Assembly: GCA_003249025.1 (NCBI GenBank) | Contig: QBMH01000001.1 | Location: 24,698-88,697 of the forward strand | Reading direction: 5' to 3' | Origin: Leptolyngbya sp. | GTDB lineage: Bacteria; Cyanobacteriota; Cyanobacteriia; Leptolyngbyales; Leptolyngbyaceae | Length of the DNA stretch: 64,000 bases | Shown here: piece by piece, positions 33,535-44,066 of the stretch | How the letters are laid out: the number at the start of each line of letters is the position of its first letter | Numbering within the stretch: position 1 is the first letter of the stretch | Program-made: the position numbers and the translations under genes | The notes under the pieces: generated by a model | Told to the model about the DNA's origin: nothing | Databases searched by the model: none | Seen by the model: the letters and a program-made list of their open reading frames with translations, nothing else

Positions 33535-35136
33535 ATGCAGCGCTTTACGGAATTATTTCAGCAGGTGGATGCCACCACCTCAACGAACGGAAAAATTCGG
33601 ACGTTGCAAGCTTACTTTCAGACAGAAGAGGCTCACAATGCGGTGTGGGCACTGTATCTACTGCTGGGCAAAACCCGCAAGCGACTGATCACCTCTCGGA
33701 TGCTCCGCGTTATCTTTCTACAAATCTCCGATATTCCCGAATGGTTATTTGAAGACTGCTATGCCCAAGTAGGCGATACTGCCGAAGTCATCGCCCTATT
33801 GCTACCCTCCACGCTTCCTCCAGATTCCACGTCCAATTTCCCGTTACACCAGTGGATGGAGGAAATTATTCCCCAGGTCAAAGCAGTGGAGTCGGACGCA
33901 GCTTTAAAGGACCTGGTGATTTCCTGGTGGTTTTCGCTCAATTCCGTGGAAGTATTTGTATTGAATAAAGTGCTGACGGGAGCCTTTCGGATCGGGGTAT
34001 CGACGAAGCTGGTGATTAAAGGATTAGCGGCAGCATCGGGCGTATCGGAAGCGGTGTTAGCGCATCGATTGATGGGGGATTTTGCACCGTCGATCGCCGC
34101 TTACACCCAACTGATCCAACAGGAAGAATCGGCGCGTGCCCCCAGTCAACCCTACCCATTTTTTCTGGCATCATCCTTAGAAGAAGATAAGTTTGCGGTG
34201 GCAGCGTTTGATCGGTGGCAAGCCGAGTGGAAATGGGATGGCATTCGAGCGCAGATTATTCGCCGCAATGGAGAAGTCTTCATTTGGTCGCGGGGCGAGG
34301 ATTTGATTACCGAGCAGTTTCCCGAACTTGCCACAGGCTTTTTAGCATTGCCCGATGGATTGGTGTTTGATGGCGAGATTGTCTGCTGGCAGGGCGATCG
34401 CCCCCTCAGTTTCAACCATTTGCAAAAGCGGTTGGGCAGAAAGCGGGTGACACAAAAAATGATGCAGGAGAACCCGGCGCACTTGATTGCCTATGATTTG
34501 TTGGAATGTGAGGGGCTGGATATTCGCGAAACGTCCTTACGCGATCGCCGTTCCCTGCTGGCAGCATCCCTGCAAACCGCAGATCCCGCATTGGTTACTT
34601 TGTCTGAAACGATGCCCATTGAGTCGCTGGAACACCTGCGATCGCTGAGAGAACAAGCCCGTGATCAAGCAGCCGAAGGTTTAATGATCAAAGCCTTAGA
34701 TAGCCCCTATTTGGTCGGCAGAAAGCGCGGCTACTGGTGGAAATATAAAGTCGAGCCGATGTCACTGGATGCGGTGTTGATCTATGCCCAGGCAGGCAGC
34801 GGCAAACGGGCAAACCTGTTTACCGACTACACTTTTGCGCTGTGGCAAGGCGAAGAACTGGTGCCTTTCGCCAAAGCCTATTCGGGTCTAGATAACAAAG
34901 AAATTGACGAGCTAGACAAATGGATACGCAAACACACCATCGAGAAATTTGGACCCGTGCGATCGGTGGCACCCATCCATGTGTTTGAAATTGGTTTTGA
35001 AGGAATTTCTCAATCTAAGCGTCATAAATCTGGCATTTCAGTCCGCTTTCCCCGCATCTTGCGCTGGCGAAAAGACAAATCCGCCCCCGAAGCCGATGCG
35101 ATCGCCGCTGCCCTCCAGCTATTAGAGATGACGTAA
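33535..35136 (+). CDS. ATP-dependent DNA ligase
   Basis: 533 residues. An N-terminal DNA-binding domain (~1-200) is followed by the nucleotidyltransferase domain with adenylated Lys233 in 'EWKWDGIRAQ' (motif I), 'GLVFDGEIVCW' (motif IIIa region), 'AEGLMIKALDSPY' (motif IV) and 'YWWKYKVEP' (motif V), then an OB fold. This is the bacterial LigB/LigC-like class that coexists with the NAD-dependent housekeeping ligase and is thought to serve repair. Helicase and exonuclease partners common in other bacteria are not seen next to it. Its stop lies 6 bases from the convergent ABC gene. Confidence 0.95.
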   Translation: MQRFTELFQQVDATTSTNGKIRTLQAYFQTEEAHNAVWALYLLLGKTRKRLITSRMLRVIFLQISDIPEWLFEDCYAQVGDTAEVIALLLPSTLPPDSTSNFPLHQWMEEIIPQVKAVESDAALKDLVISWWFSLNSVEVFVLNKVLTGAFRIGVSTKLVIKGLAAASGVSEAVLAHRLMGDFAPSIAAYTQLIQQEESARAPSQPYPFFLASSLEEDKFAVAAFDRWQAEWKWDGIRAQIIRRNGEVFIWSRGEDLITEQFPELATGFLALPDGLVFDGEIVCWQGDRPLSFNHLQKRLGRKRVTQKMMQENPAHLIAYDLLECEGLDIRETSLRDRRSLLAASLQTADPALVTLSETMPIESLEHLRSLREQARDQAAEGLMIKALDSPYLVGRKRGYWWKYKVEPMSLDAVLIYAQAGSGKRANLFTDYTFALWQGEELVPFAKAYSGLDNKEIDELDKWIRKHTIEKFGPVRSVAPIHVFEIGFEGISQSKRHKSGISVRFPRILRWRKDKSAPEADAIAAALQLLEMT

Positions 35137-35142
35137 TGACAA

Positions 35143-36960
35143 TTACGCCAACAATTCCCCTGTTTCTTGCAGCGAGTGTAACCGTTGATAAATGCCGCCG
35201 TGATTGAGCAATTGATCATGACTACCTACTTCCACAATGCGCCCCTGTTCCAACACCACAATTTTGTCTGCCTCCCGCACCGTGCTGAGGCGGTGGGCAA
35301 TGATAATCAAAGTCCGGGTGCCTAGCAGCGATCGCATTGCCAATTGAATTGATCGCTCCGACTCATAATCCAAACTAGAAGTCGCCTCATCAAACACCAG
35401 CACATCCGGGTTCATAATCAACGCACGAGCAATGCCTACCCGCTGCCGCTGTCCACCCGATAAGCGAACCCCTCGCTCTCCAACGGTGGTCGCGTACCCT
35501 TTAGGCATTTGGCGAATAAACTCATCCGCTTGGGCAATCCGGCAGGCATCCTTCACTTCTGCCAAGGTCGCCTGGGGATTGCCATAGGTGAGGTTCTCCA
35601 GCAGTGTACCGTTGAAAATATCTACTTCTTGATGAACGATCGCCAGTCGCTTACGATACGCCGTAATATCCAAGCGCCGTACCTCTTCCCCATCGATCAA
35701 AATGGCACCACTCTCCGGCTCAAAATAGCGGAACAGCAGCTTAACCAGCGTGGATTTTCCAGACCCCGATCGCCCCACCAGCGCCACCGTTTGATATGGC
35801 TCCACCAGCAGATTGATATCTTGCAGCACTGGACGACCTGGACTGTAGCTAAACGTGAGATGGGAAAATTCCACCTTGCCCGTAAAATCATACGTTGGCG
35901 CGGATACCGGATCGATTACTAAGTTCCCTGCATCTTTTCCAGGCGGTAGCTGCATAAATTCATGAAACCGAATCATTGAGGCATAGCGACGGGCAAATAT
36001 TTCTGCCAGTTGGCTGATGGGTTCCACTTCTGCATAAGCCATGCCAGAAACCGTTAAAACCGTAATGAAATGCCCGATCGAAATCTGATTTTGAACGGCT
36101 GCCCATAACGTCAGCACCAGCACCAAAAAAACACAGGTTTGAACGATGGTGCGTTCGTAGGTGCCCAAGATCACGTAGCCTTTGTGAATCCGATAATTCA
36201 GCACCTTAAATTCGCGATTGATTCTTCGCTGCTGCCGTTTTAGCTCCTCAGCTTCCGTGGCAAATGCTTTCACGGTTTTGATATTGGTAATAATCTCAGA
36301 AGTACGGCTTTCCGTGTCCTCCGTGTATTTATCCAGCTTTTCTTCTTGATCTGCCAGACTTTTTAAGCCAAACGCACTGAAGCTGATGATCCCGACAAAG
36401 GAAATCAGCAGCAGTAAAGCAATTTTCCAGTCGATTAACCAAATTACGACAAAAATGCCCACCACACGAAACAGTTTCGGGATCAACTGTCCCGTTATTT
36501 CTGGATAAGTCCAGGTGTGATTTGCTATGCCCTTTGCCACTCGCGAAGCAATTCGCCCTGGATTGTTTTCATCATAAAATTCTAGGGGTAGCGTCAAAAC
36601 TTTCTCTAAGGATTTGCGGGTATAGTCTCGTCGTGCTCGAAATGCCGTATCCCAGTTAAACCAAGTACCTAACCACGGCTGAATCGGTGCGCGCCCCACA
36701 GACACGATGCCAATCAACACAACCAAAATGATTAAAGACAAAGATTTATTTTGCGATTGACCCGTCAGATTTGCCGCGATCGCTACGATTCCTTGCACAG
36801 GGAGATCGAGGGGTTGCTCGGATAATACGTTCAAGATCTGCCCGATCGCATAGGGCACAAACAAATCAATAATCTCAAAAACACTAATTGCCACAACACT
36901 GAAAAGCGAAATCAGCCAGTAGTTGCGGTAATAAAGAATGACATCTCTAAACTTCGCCAT
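35143..36960 (-). CDS. ABC exporter, fused permease and ATPase
   Basis: 605 residues: a six-helix type-1 exporter membrane domain (~1-330), then an ATPase with Walker A 'GRSGSGKST', Q-loop 'VHQEVDIFNGTLLENL', signature 'LSGGQRQR', Walker B 'DVLVFDEATSSLD' and H-loop 'IIAHRLST'. Works as a homodimer or with a paired half-transporter; no second half is adjacent. Substrate cannot be read from sequence; lipid or drug export is usual for this class. The start ATG 36960 is well placed. Confidence 0.95.
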   Translation of the reverse strand: MAKFRDVILYYRNYWLISLFSVVAISVFEIIDLFVPYAIGQILNVLSEQPLDLPVQGIVAIAANLTGQSQNKSLSLIILVVLIGIVSVGRAPIQPWLGTWFNWDTAFRARRDYTRKSLEKVLTLPLEFYDENNPGRIASRVAKGIANHTWTYPEITGQLIPKLFRVVGIFVVIWLIDWKIALLLLISFVGIISFSAFGLKSLADQEEKLDKYTEDTESRTSEIITNIKTVKAFATEAEELKRQQRRINREFKVLNYRIHKGYVILGTYERTIVQTCVFLVLVLTLWAAVQNQISIGHFITVLTVSGMAYAEVEPISQLAEIFARRYASMIRFHEFMQLPPGKDAGNLVIDPVSAPTYDFTGKVEFSHLTFSYSPGRPVLQDINLLVEPYQTVALVGRSGSGKSTLVKLLFRYFEPESGAILIDGEEVRRLDITAYRKRLAIVHQEVDIFNGTLLENLTYGNPQATLAEVKDACRIAQADEFIRQMPKGYATTVGERGVRLSGGQRQRVGIARALIMNPDVLVFDEATSSLDYESERSIQLAMRSLLGTRTLIIIAHRLSTVREADKIVVLEQGRIVEVGSHDQLLNHGGIYQRLHSLQETGELLA

Positions 36961-37534
36961 AACGCCTCTCTAACAAACCCTGACCCCATTTAGTCAGTCT
37001 TCCCCCATAGAATTAGAATTGCCACCTCACACTGTTCAAGCGATCGCACCTTTGATCCAATCACCAGCACCGCAATGGCTCATCAAGCATCGTAAAACTG
37101 CTCGTTGAGTTGTCCGATTGATAGGCAAAACTACTTTTAAAATCTTGGGCAACCTTATAGTCGAGTTGCCAAAAAAGTCACACTACAGAAGTAGTATTGT
37201 AATACAAATACATTGGGAAAAGTAAAATTTCGGAAATGCATCACTTAAATTTCAGAAAAGATAAAAACTGCTAAATTTTCTGTGGGCAAAGAGGAAATTT
37301 TTATGAAGTCTTAATAAAGTCTCAGTAGGATTACTGGGCACTTACCTTGGGGCTTGGCTAGGTTGCATTAGGAATTGCATAGAAAAACAAATCATCACTA
37401 GAAACAAACTCTATGGGATGTGCGTCATACCTTGTTAAGTTGGGCGTTTAAGGCTTTGTGCGATTTGAAAGCTGATTAAGGTTCTTACAAAGTTTTCAAC
37501 TTTTTTCTCAAAGTTAATTTCCTGCGAGACGTTT
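36961..37534. other. Long AT-rich intergenic region, no gene seen
   Basis: 574 bases between the divergent ABC-exporter gene and the PEP-CTERM gene. I see no ORF, RNA or fossil I can support. It is AT-rich in its right half and contains the palindrome GTATTGTAATAC near 37193. It presumably holds both promoters. Confidence 0.5.
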
Positions 37535-38182
37535 ATGGTAGAACCCGTAGCTGTAGTTTTGAAAACTGTATCCGCGATCGCGGCAGGAGCCATTTCCCTT
37601 GGGTCTTTGACCTCTAAACCCGCTCAAGCAGTCACATTAACCTATGACATGACCGTCGATGTGACTCAGGGAAATTATCAGGGAACCTATCAAGGCAGCT
37701 TCAGCTACGATAATTCAAACCCACTGCAACCCTGTCAAGATAGCGCCGCTTTCACTTGTGCAACAGTGAAGCAAAACAAACTATCGATCCTATTCAACTT
37801 CCTGGGCAAAACTTACTCAGAAAAACAAGATCTAGATTATGAGTTAGGTTTTCCAGCGGTTTACTTTCAAAATAACGCTCTTGTGGGCTTAAGTTTCGTC
37901 GTCATTCCGCCTACTTCAGCTATCAGTTTCTCGATTTTGGGTGAGAGCTTTTATATGGGGTTTGAGACCTATCCAGATACTTTGACTAAGCAAGGATTGG
38001 TTGGCACAATATCCTACAAATTGAAGCAATTACCACCCGGTCCTGCCCCCGGTCCTGCCCCCGGTTCTGTTCCTCCTTGTCCTGGAAATTGTGAGAGCAT
38101 ACCAGAACCGTCCGAAATAGCAGGGAGTGCTTTAGCGATCGCGCTTCTAGGGCTAGCGCTAAAACTACGACGAAAGGAGTAA
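37535..38182 (+). CDS. Secreted PEP-CTERM-anchored protein
   Basis: 215 residues. Signal peptide (~1-32, cleavage after 'KPAQA'), a beta-rich mid-section ('GNYQGTYQGSFSYDN'), a Pro/Gly-rich spacer with repeated PGPA, and a C-terminal sorting signal: 'PEPS' then a hydrophobic helix 'GSALAIALLGLALKL' and RRKE. This tripartite tail targets proteins to the exosortase pathway. The sorting enzyme is not in the window. Function of the mature protein is unknown; likely an exported, surface-associated product. Confidence 0.85.
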   Translation: MVEPVAVVLKTVSAIAAGAISLGSLTSKPAQAVTLTYDMTVDVTQGNYQGTYQGSFSYDNSNPLQPCQDSAAFTCATVKQNKLSILFNFLGKTYSEKQDLDYELGFPAVYFQNNALVGLSFVVIPPTSAISFSILGESFYMGFETYPDTLTKQGLVGTISYKLKQLPPGPAPGPAPGSVPPCPGNCESIPEPSEIAGSALAIALLGLALKLRRKE

Positions 38183-38250
38183 AGCTAGGACCGTTTGAAA
38201 CAACTCGAATATGATGAAGATAGGTTGTTTAAGATTCATGGCTTCTGACG

Positions 38251-38898
38251 ATGCACCGCTTGTCTAAATTCATAAGGGATACTGTGACAATCAGCATAGT
38301 GGGTCTAGTGTCGCTGCCTCAGGTTGCCTTCTCAGCCCTCGCTCCCGTGCAATCGGGTGAGGCTGCGCTCGGCATTCCCACTTCTCCCTCTAATACACCG
38401 TCGCCAATTCTGCTGCAAGATCTAGAGCCTGAGTTACCGCCTGCCAACTCAGAATTGAAACCACTATACATTCAAGAGCCATTTCAAAAGCCAGATAAAG
38501 AGCAACCGCTGCGCCTGGAGATTAGACTCAGTCGCCGTCAGGTCAGCCTATATCGAGGTGACACAGTTGTTAAAAGCTACGCGATCGCGGTGGGTCGTGC
38601 TGGCTGGGAGACTCCCAGAGGCACCTTTCAGGTCAAACAAATGTTTCGCAATCCTACTTGGATTCATCCCCTCAAAAAAGGAATTGTTATACCGGGTGGC
38701 GATCCAGAAAATCCTTTGGGGCGCTACTGGATAGGGTTCTGGAGCAATGGAAAAAACTGGATCGGCTTCCACGGCACCGATAACCCCAAATCTGTTGGCA
38801 AAGCCGCATCCCACGGCTGCATTCGGATGCATAACGAAGATATCGAAGAGCTTTTCAAGAAAGTTAGCTTGGGAACGGAAGTAAAAGTTGTGAAATGA
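38251..38898 (+). CDS. L,D-transpeptidase (YkuD/ErfK family)
   Basis: 215 residues. Signal peptide (~1-30), Pro-rich linker, then a YkuD domain (~88-213). Catalytic motif 'SHGCIRMHN' with Cys190 and His188; upstream His174 in 'GFHGTDNP' completes the site. It crosslinks peptidoglycan stem peptides in a beta-lactam-tolerant manner, or attaches proteins to the wall, in the periplasm. 68 bases downstream of the PEP-CTERM gene on the same strand. Confidence 0.95.
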   Translation: MHRLSKFIRDTVTISIVGLVSLPQVAFSALAPVQSGEAALGIPTSPSNTPSPILLQDLEPELPPANSELKPLYIQEPFQKPDKEQPLRLEIRLSRRQVSLYRGDTVVKSYAIAVGRAGWETPRGTFQVKQMFRNPTWIHPLKKGIVIPGGDPENPLGRYWIGFWSNGKNWIGFHGTDNPKSVGKAASHGCIRMHNEDIEELFKKVSLGTEVKVVK

Positions 38899-38969
38899 GA
38901 ATGGGCAGGTTTCGGGTTTCGGGTTCTAGGTGTCAGAATCTTTCACCTGCCCCCCTGATCTCTACTCCC

Positions 38970-39914
38970 CTAATCCCTATCACCTGTCCAAGCATTGATC
39001 CAGTTCAAAATTTCTTGGTTGACGATCTCAGGGCATTCATCATGGGGGCAATGTCCTGCATTTTCAATTTCTACCAGTTTTAAATTTGGGTTATATTTCA
39101 CAAACAGTTTTGCCAGTTGAGGCGGCACCATCCTGTCTTTTAGTCCCCAAAACAGCAACATGGGGATCGTTAGGGTTGGGAGTACTGCTTTTGCGGTGTA
39201 GTCTTGCGTGGGTTTGGCTGTCGATCGCACCATTGCTCTTAGGGCGTTTACCGCATTGCGATCGTAGGCAGGAGTCGAAAACATATCCACTAATTCATCC
39301 GTTACTGCTGACTTTCCGGCGTAAGCTTGGCGTGCCCAAAACAGGCGAATAGCTTGCGGATGACGTGCCAGCCAAAATACTCCGTCAAAGATCAATGGAG
39401 AAGTCACGATCCACTTGGTTAAGGCAAGGGCAGGACGGGAAAGCGGTTTAATTAAAGCGATCGCTTGCTTAACCAATGGCGGCACTTCCAACACCGACGC
39501 ATCCGGTAAATTCAGCATCACGATTCCACTCACCATTTCTGGATGTGCTGCTGCTGCCGCCAAAGCTACTAAAGATCCAATAGAATTTCCGACTAAAATT
39601 ACAGGCTGTTTCACAAACGATCGCCAAAAATCATACACTTGCTCCACCCATAGCTCAATGCCAAAGGAAGTGGTCACCTTTTCGGATGCCCCAAAACCCA
39701 ATAAATCCAGAGCATAAACCGTGTGATTCTGCCCCAGTTCAGGCAAATTATGTCGCCAGTGCCCAATTGAGCCGCCAAACCCATGTAATAAGAGCAACGG
39801 CGTTGAGCTAGGGGAAGCAGATCGCATACAGGTGTAGCGCGTTTGCCACCCTCGCCAAACCCAATCTCGCTGGTTACCTAATCGTTGTTGCCAGGAAAGA
39901 GCAGTTATCGCCAT
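38970..39914 (-). CDS. Alpha/beta hydrolase
   Basis: 314 residues. 'LLLLHGFGGSIGHWRHN' oxyanion region, nucleophile elbow 'VGNSIGS' with Ser111, acid in 'FWGLKDRMVP', and His in 'IENAGHCPHDE'. A cap-domain insertion is seen at ~150-210. Fits the plant/cyanobacterial hydrolases related to haloalkane dehalogenases and esterases. Substrate unknown. 'ALDLLGFGASEK' is the typical strand preceding the elbow. Confidence 0.9.
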   Translation of the reverse strand: MAITALSWQQRLGNQRDWVWRGWQTRYTCMRSASPSSTPLLLLHGFGGSIGHWRHNLPELGQNHTVYALDLLGFGASEKVTTSFGIELWVEQVYDFWRSFVKQPVILVGNSIGSLVALAAAAAHPEMVSGIVMLNLPDASVLEVPPLVKQAIALIKPLSRPALALTKWIVTSPLIFDGVFWLARHPQAIRLFWARQAYAGKSAVTDELVDMFSTPAYDRNAVNALRAMVRSTAKPTQDYTAKAVLPTLTIPMLLFWGLKDRMVPPQLAKLFVKYNPNLKLVEIENAGHCPHDECPEIVNQEILNWINAWTGDRD

Positions 39915-40235
39915 TGCTTTCTACCTAATATTATGTAAATAAATCCTAAACAATCACTTCATCTCTCTTCATCATAAAACCCTGTCTAAAGGTCAGGGAG
40001 ACGCGCCAAGAATGTTTTAGACAAGAGTCTGATTGAAAACTTTATGAACAATATCCCAGAAAACAAAGCGGAGTGAGTAAAATGTCAGATACAATCATGT
40101 GTTCAAGGACATAAGCAACAACCTTAATTCTTGCAATGGGCTATTGTTGTCTTAGATCTCTGCCAAAAGCAGGTTGCAACCGGACTACACATTAGTTTAT
40201 TGTTGCGATCTCCATCCAACTTATTCTCTTTAAAA

Positions 40236-40769
40236 CTGCCTGTGACTGGAAATAGACCGACACGCGATCTGCCAACTATCAACGAAAGAATTCGATTCCC
40301 TAAGATTCGAGTGATTGGGGCTGATAACTCACAACTGGGGATTATGACTCCTCGTGAAGCGTTAGAGCTTGCCGAGGAAAAGGAACTGGATTTGGTTTTG
40401 GTGACTGATAAGGCAGATCCTCCCGTTTGCCGAATTATTGACTATGGCAAATTTAAGTTTGAACAAGAGAAGAAAGCGAAAGAGGCTAAGAAGAAGCAGC
40501 ATAACGTTGAAGTCAAAGAAGTGAAGATGCGTTACAAAATTGAGAAGCATGACTACGATGTGCGGATCAATCAGGCAAAGCGCTTTTTGCAAGATGGCGA
40601 CAAGGTTAAGGCAACGGTGATGTTTCGGGGTCGTGAAATTCAGCATAGCGACATGGCAAGAGACTTGCTCTCTCGTTTAGCGAATGACCTGCAAGAATTT
40701 GCCGAAGTTCAACAGTTTCCTAAGCAGGAAGGGCGCAACATGATGATGTTATTGGCTCCTAAAAAGTAG
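40236..40769 (+). CDS. infC: Translation initiation factor IF-3
   Basis: The conserved protein begins at '[19 protein letters not shown]' and ends '...[13 protein letters not shown]'; both IF-3 domains and the Lys-rich linker helix ('[17 protein letters not shown]') are complete. IF-3 prevents premature 30S-50S joining and proofreads start codons. The track start (ATG 40131) adds 35 residues unlike IF-3. The family-like start '[13 protein letters not shown]' falls on CTG 40236, with GTG 40242 also in frame. Many bacteria use a rare start codon for infC to allow autoregulation, so a CTG start is plausible but not proven. Confidence 0.9.
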   Translation: MPVTGNRPTRDLPTINERIRFPKIRVIGADNSQLGIMTPREALELAEEKELDLVLVTDKADPPVCRIIDYGKFKFEQEKKAKEAKKKQHNVEVKEVKMRYKIEKHDYDVRINQAKRFLQDGDKVKATVMFRGREIQHSDMARDLLSRLANDLQEFAEVQQFPKQEGRNMMMLLAPKK

Positions 40770-40893
40770 CCAGTAGTTGCGGCGATCGCAGTTTGATGAT
40801 TAAAATTTCTGCAACGAAACGGGTTTGCATCTCTACAATCAAGACCATTCAGGGCACTTTAGTGAAAGTGATGCTCCACTGTTGGCATAGTGA

Positions 40894-43800
40894 ATGGGAC
40901 TAATTGATCAATGGTTTTCTAAAGGTGGCTGGAAGCAACCTCTTCTACAGGGGTTTAATCTTCGAGCAGAAGAGGCTGAGCGAACATTTTTAATGTTTGC
41001 CTTTTATGCCACTACGTCTATTGGCTTAGTTTGGTTAGAGGCAATTACAGCCGATCTGTTTCTGAGCGAGTATAAGGCAGAGGGGCTGCCCTGGATTTAT
41101 ATTGCCAGTGCGGGAATTGGCTCAGGGCTAAGTTTTATCTATTCCCAGCTTCAAAAGGTCTTGCCGCTGCGGCGAGTCATTGTGATTATTGCACTGCTGA
41201 TGGCGGCTCCGCTGCTGCTGTTTTGGGTGGGATTAAGTGCCCAGGCAATTTACCCATTTGAGTTTTGGAAGGTAAGTACGGTCGGCATCACCATTTTTCT
41301 GATGCGGCTGTGGGTAGAAGCGCTGAATGTTCTTAATGATCTGAACACGGCAATTACTGCGAATCAGTTGTTTAATATTCGGGAAATTAAGCGCACCTAT
41401 CCGTTGATCAGCAGCGGGATCTTAGTGGCGGATGTAATCAGTGGCTTTTCCCTGGGTTTCATGATCAGGCTGGTAGGCAACCTGGAAAACATGGTGCTGC
41501 TGTCCTGTGTAATGATGGCGATCGGGGCAGGCATTCTTTTTTACCTAAGTAATGCCTATCAACAGGCGTTTCCAGATTTTTTGCGCCGGCGATCGGGATC
41601 AGAAGAGCAAACCTCAGAATTTTCAACCAATCGTTTAGTGCAAGGCTCCTTGCGTCGCTACGTAATTCTGTTATTTTTGTTTTTCATCTTGTCCCAGGTG
41701 TTGTTTCTGCTGATCGATTTTCGCTTTTTGGGATCATTACAGCAGTTCTCGACTTCAGAAGGAAAAATTGCTGCAGTTTTGGGCGTTTTTAACGGCATCT
41801 TGGGCATTTTTGAGGTGGCAATGCAGTGGCTAGCTTCAAGCCGCTTGATCGAACGAGTTGGCGTGTTTTTTGCTTCGCTGTTGTTGCCCGGTGGCATCGG
41901 CATTTTAAGTGCTTTGGCAATTTCCAGTTTGGCGTGGCAGGAGCCATTAGTCAGTGAATGGGCGTGGACGTTACCGCTGTTTCTGATTCTGATTACACTG
42001 AAATTTTATGATGAGTTGCTGCACTACACGCTATTTGCCAGTGTGGGTCCGGTGTTGTTTCAACCCGTTCCAGATGGGGTTCGCAGCCATGTGCAGGCGA
42101 TGGTGCGGGGTGTTGCAGAGCCATGGTCTACGGGTGTGACCGGGATAGCGTTATTAGCATTGGGTTGGTTTTCGGGCGATCGCCAACTCGATATTTTGTT
42201 TCCAGTCATGCTGGTTCTGTCATTGGTTTGGATTTTAGTGATTTTGCTACTGCGAGCAAAATATGTCAATCTGCTGGTGATTAGTGCAGACCGTGGGCAA
42301 CTGACGCGGGATGTGGATGAGCTAGAACTCCGACGGAAACTACTGGAAACCCTTGAAAAACCAGGACCCGAAAAACGCAAAGAGTCTTGTATTGATTTCT
42401 TAAGTAAGGTCTATCCCAAGAGTGCGTGCGAATTGCTAGCCCCTCGTTTGATGAATTTTTCGCCGACCTTGCAGCGGAAAAGCCTGGAAGCAATGTTGCT
42501 TTATCCAACTGCTGCGGCTCTAAGCCAAGTGAAAGAACTGATTGATCAAAATCCTTCTGCCAATGTGCTTGCTTTAGCGTTGCGGTTTGTTTGGATTACT
42601 GAAGAAGACCCAGATATCCGCCGCCTGCGAGTATATTTGAAATCAGAAGTTGATCCGGTGGTACGGGGAACCGCTTCTTCATTAATGATGCGCCAAGGTG
42701 ATCCTACTCAGAAGGCAGAGGCAACCAACACGCTCAGGCGAATGCTGACCCATAAATCTGAGAAGGAGCGGGTGATGGGCTGTCGGGCATTGGGCGAAGC
42801 GGTCTATTTACAAGCGCTGCGGATTTATATTCCTAGCTTGTTGCAGGATGAATCACTGCGGGTCAGGTGGGCAATTTTGGATGCGATCGCGGCGACCCAT
42901 TTAGAAGAGTTTTATCCATCGTTACTGCGGGGCTTACAGTACAAATCTACACGGGACGCTGCCCTCAAAGCATTAGTACGGTTGCACAATGAAGCTTTGC
43001 CCATGCTAATTAATCTGGCAGAAGATGTGCAAAAGCCTGATGTAGTTCGGCTGCACGCATGGCAAGCGATCGGGTTGATTGGCACCCCAGAAGCCCTAGA
43101 CGCGCTGATTTCTCATCTGGTGGTGGCATGGGGAAATAACCGCCGTAATATTCTCAGAATTTTGCTAGAAATGCCTGGTGAAATTGGCATTGAAAGTACC
43201 TTAAAACAAATAGGGCGAAGTGGCTTAGAGCAGCTTATTGACCAAGAACTGATGTTTATGGGTCAGATATATGCAGCGTTGCTAGATTTGTCGCCTCAGG
43301 CAATGTGGATGCGGGAGTCAGATTTACTGAAACGGGCACTGGAGGGTTTACTGTCAGATGCCCAGGAACGACTATTTTTGTTGATGCAGTTTCTCTATCC
43401 CATTGGGGCAATTAAGGCGGCTGCGTTTAGTCTCCAGTCTGTGTCTCGCAGTAATATGGCGCGTGGCTTAGAGATTTTGGATAACACCTTGGATATTCCG
43501 AATAAACGAGCGTTGCTGAGTATTTTGGATCGCAATTCTCAGGAGGAGAAACTGAGGAATTTATCGGAAATCTTTGAGGATCATCGCTTGTTACCCAGCG
43601 ATCGCTTGCGCCAATTGCTAGAACTGCGTCATTTTTTATCAGATTGGGCGATCGCCTGTTGTTTTCATCTAGCAAAACAAGCTCACTGGAGCTTGACCAC
43701 TGAGCAATCCGTCTCGTGCTTACGGCATCCCAAAGGGTTTGTTCGAGAAGCGGTGCTCTCCTACCTATGGATGGCATCTCCAAGGGCAATGCAGACATTG

Positions 43801-43962
43801 CTACCGCTTTTACAAAAAGACCCAGATCGTTTGGTGACAGCCCAAGTTAAAAAGATGCTCAGAGAGCTTGAGCTAAAAAGGGAAAATTTGGCTGAAGGTG
43901 CTGAAAACTCCTCAATAAATTTATTAAATAGGTCAAATCAGCCCGGATTTGAAACAATTTAA
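40894..43962 (+). CDS. Nucleotide-transporter-like (Npt1/TLC-type) membrane domain fused to HEAT repeats
   Basis: 1022 residues. Residues ~25-460 hold about ten to twelve membrane helices of the ATP/ADP-translocase-like (TLC) major-facilitator type ('DLNTAITANQLFNIREIKRTYPLISSG'). Residues ~480-1000 are tandem HEAT-type helical repeats ('RVMGCRALGEAVYLQALRIYIPSLLQDESLRVRWAILDAIAAT'). Whether the membrane part still carries nucleotides is unknown. In such fusions the repeat part is cytosolic and probably docks a partner. The next gene encodes a cyclic-nucleotide-binding protein on the same strand, a recurrent pairing and sometimes a fusion, so the two may work together. Confidence 0.85.
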   Translation: MGLIDQWFSKGGWKQPLLQGFNLRAEEAERTFLMFAFYATTSIGLVWLEAITADLFLSEYKAEGLPWIYIASAGIGSGLSFIYSQLQKVLPLRRVIVIIALLMAAPLLLFWVGLSAQAIYPFEFWKVSTVGITIFLMRLWVEALNVLNDLNTAITANQLFNIREIKRTYPLISSGILVADVISGFSLGFMIRLVGNLENMVLLSCVMMAIGAGILFYLSNAYQQAFPDFLRRRSGSEEQTSEFSTNRLVQGSLRRYVILLFLFFILSQVLFLLIDFRFLGSLQQFSTSEGKIAAVLGVFNGILGIFEVAMQWLASSRLIERVGVFFASLLLPGGIGILSALAISSLAWQEPLVSEWAWTLPLFLILITLKFYDELLHYTLFASVGPVLFQPVPDGVRSHVQAMVRGVAEPWSTGVTGIALLALGWFSGDRQLDILFPVMLVLSLVWILVILLLRAKYVNLLVISADRGQLTRDVDELELRRKLLETLEKPGPEKRKESCIDFLSKVYPKSACELLAPRLMNFSPTLQRKSLEAMLLYPTAAALSQVKELIDQNPSANVLALALRFVWITEEDPDIRRLRVYLKSEVDPVVRGTASSLMMRQGDPTQKAEATNTLRRMLTHKSEKERVMGCRALGEAVYLQALRIYIPSLLQDESLRVRWAILDAIAATHLEEFYPSLLRGLQYKSTRDAALKALVRLHNEALPMLINLAEDVQKPDVVRLHAWQAIGLIGTPEALDALISHLVVAWGNNRRNILRILLEMPGEIGIESTLKQIGRSGLEQLIDQELMFMGQIYAALLDLSPQAMWMRESDLLKRALEGLLSDAQERLFLLMQFLYPIGAIKAAAFSLQSVSRSNMARGLEILDNTLDIPNKRALLSILDRNSQEEKLRNLSEIFEDHRLLPSDRLRQLLELRHFLSDWAIACCFHLAKQAHWSLTTEQSVSCLRHPKGFVREAVLSYLWMASPRAMQTLLPLLQKDPDRLVTAQVKKMLRELELKRENLAEGAENSSINLLNRSNQPGFETI

Positions 43963-44066
43963 TAATGTACATCCTGTCATTTTGGGAATTCTGTTAATAA
44001 TGGCTCTATTGCATCGGTTATCTCCATTAAAACCAGGCAATTGCTTGCTTCATTTGCATCGTCGCT

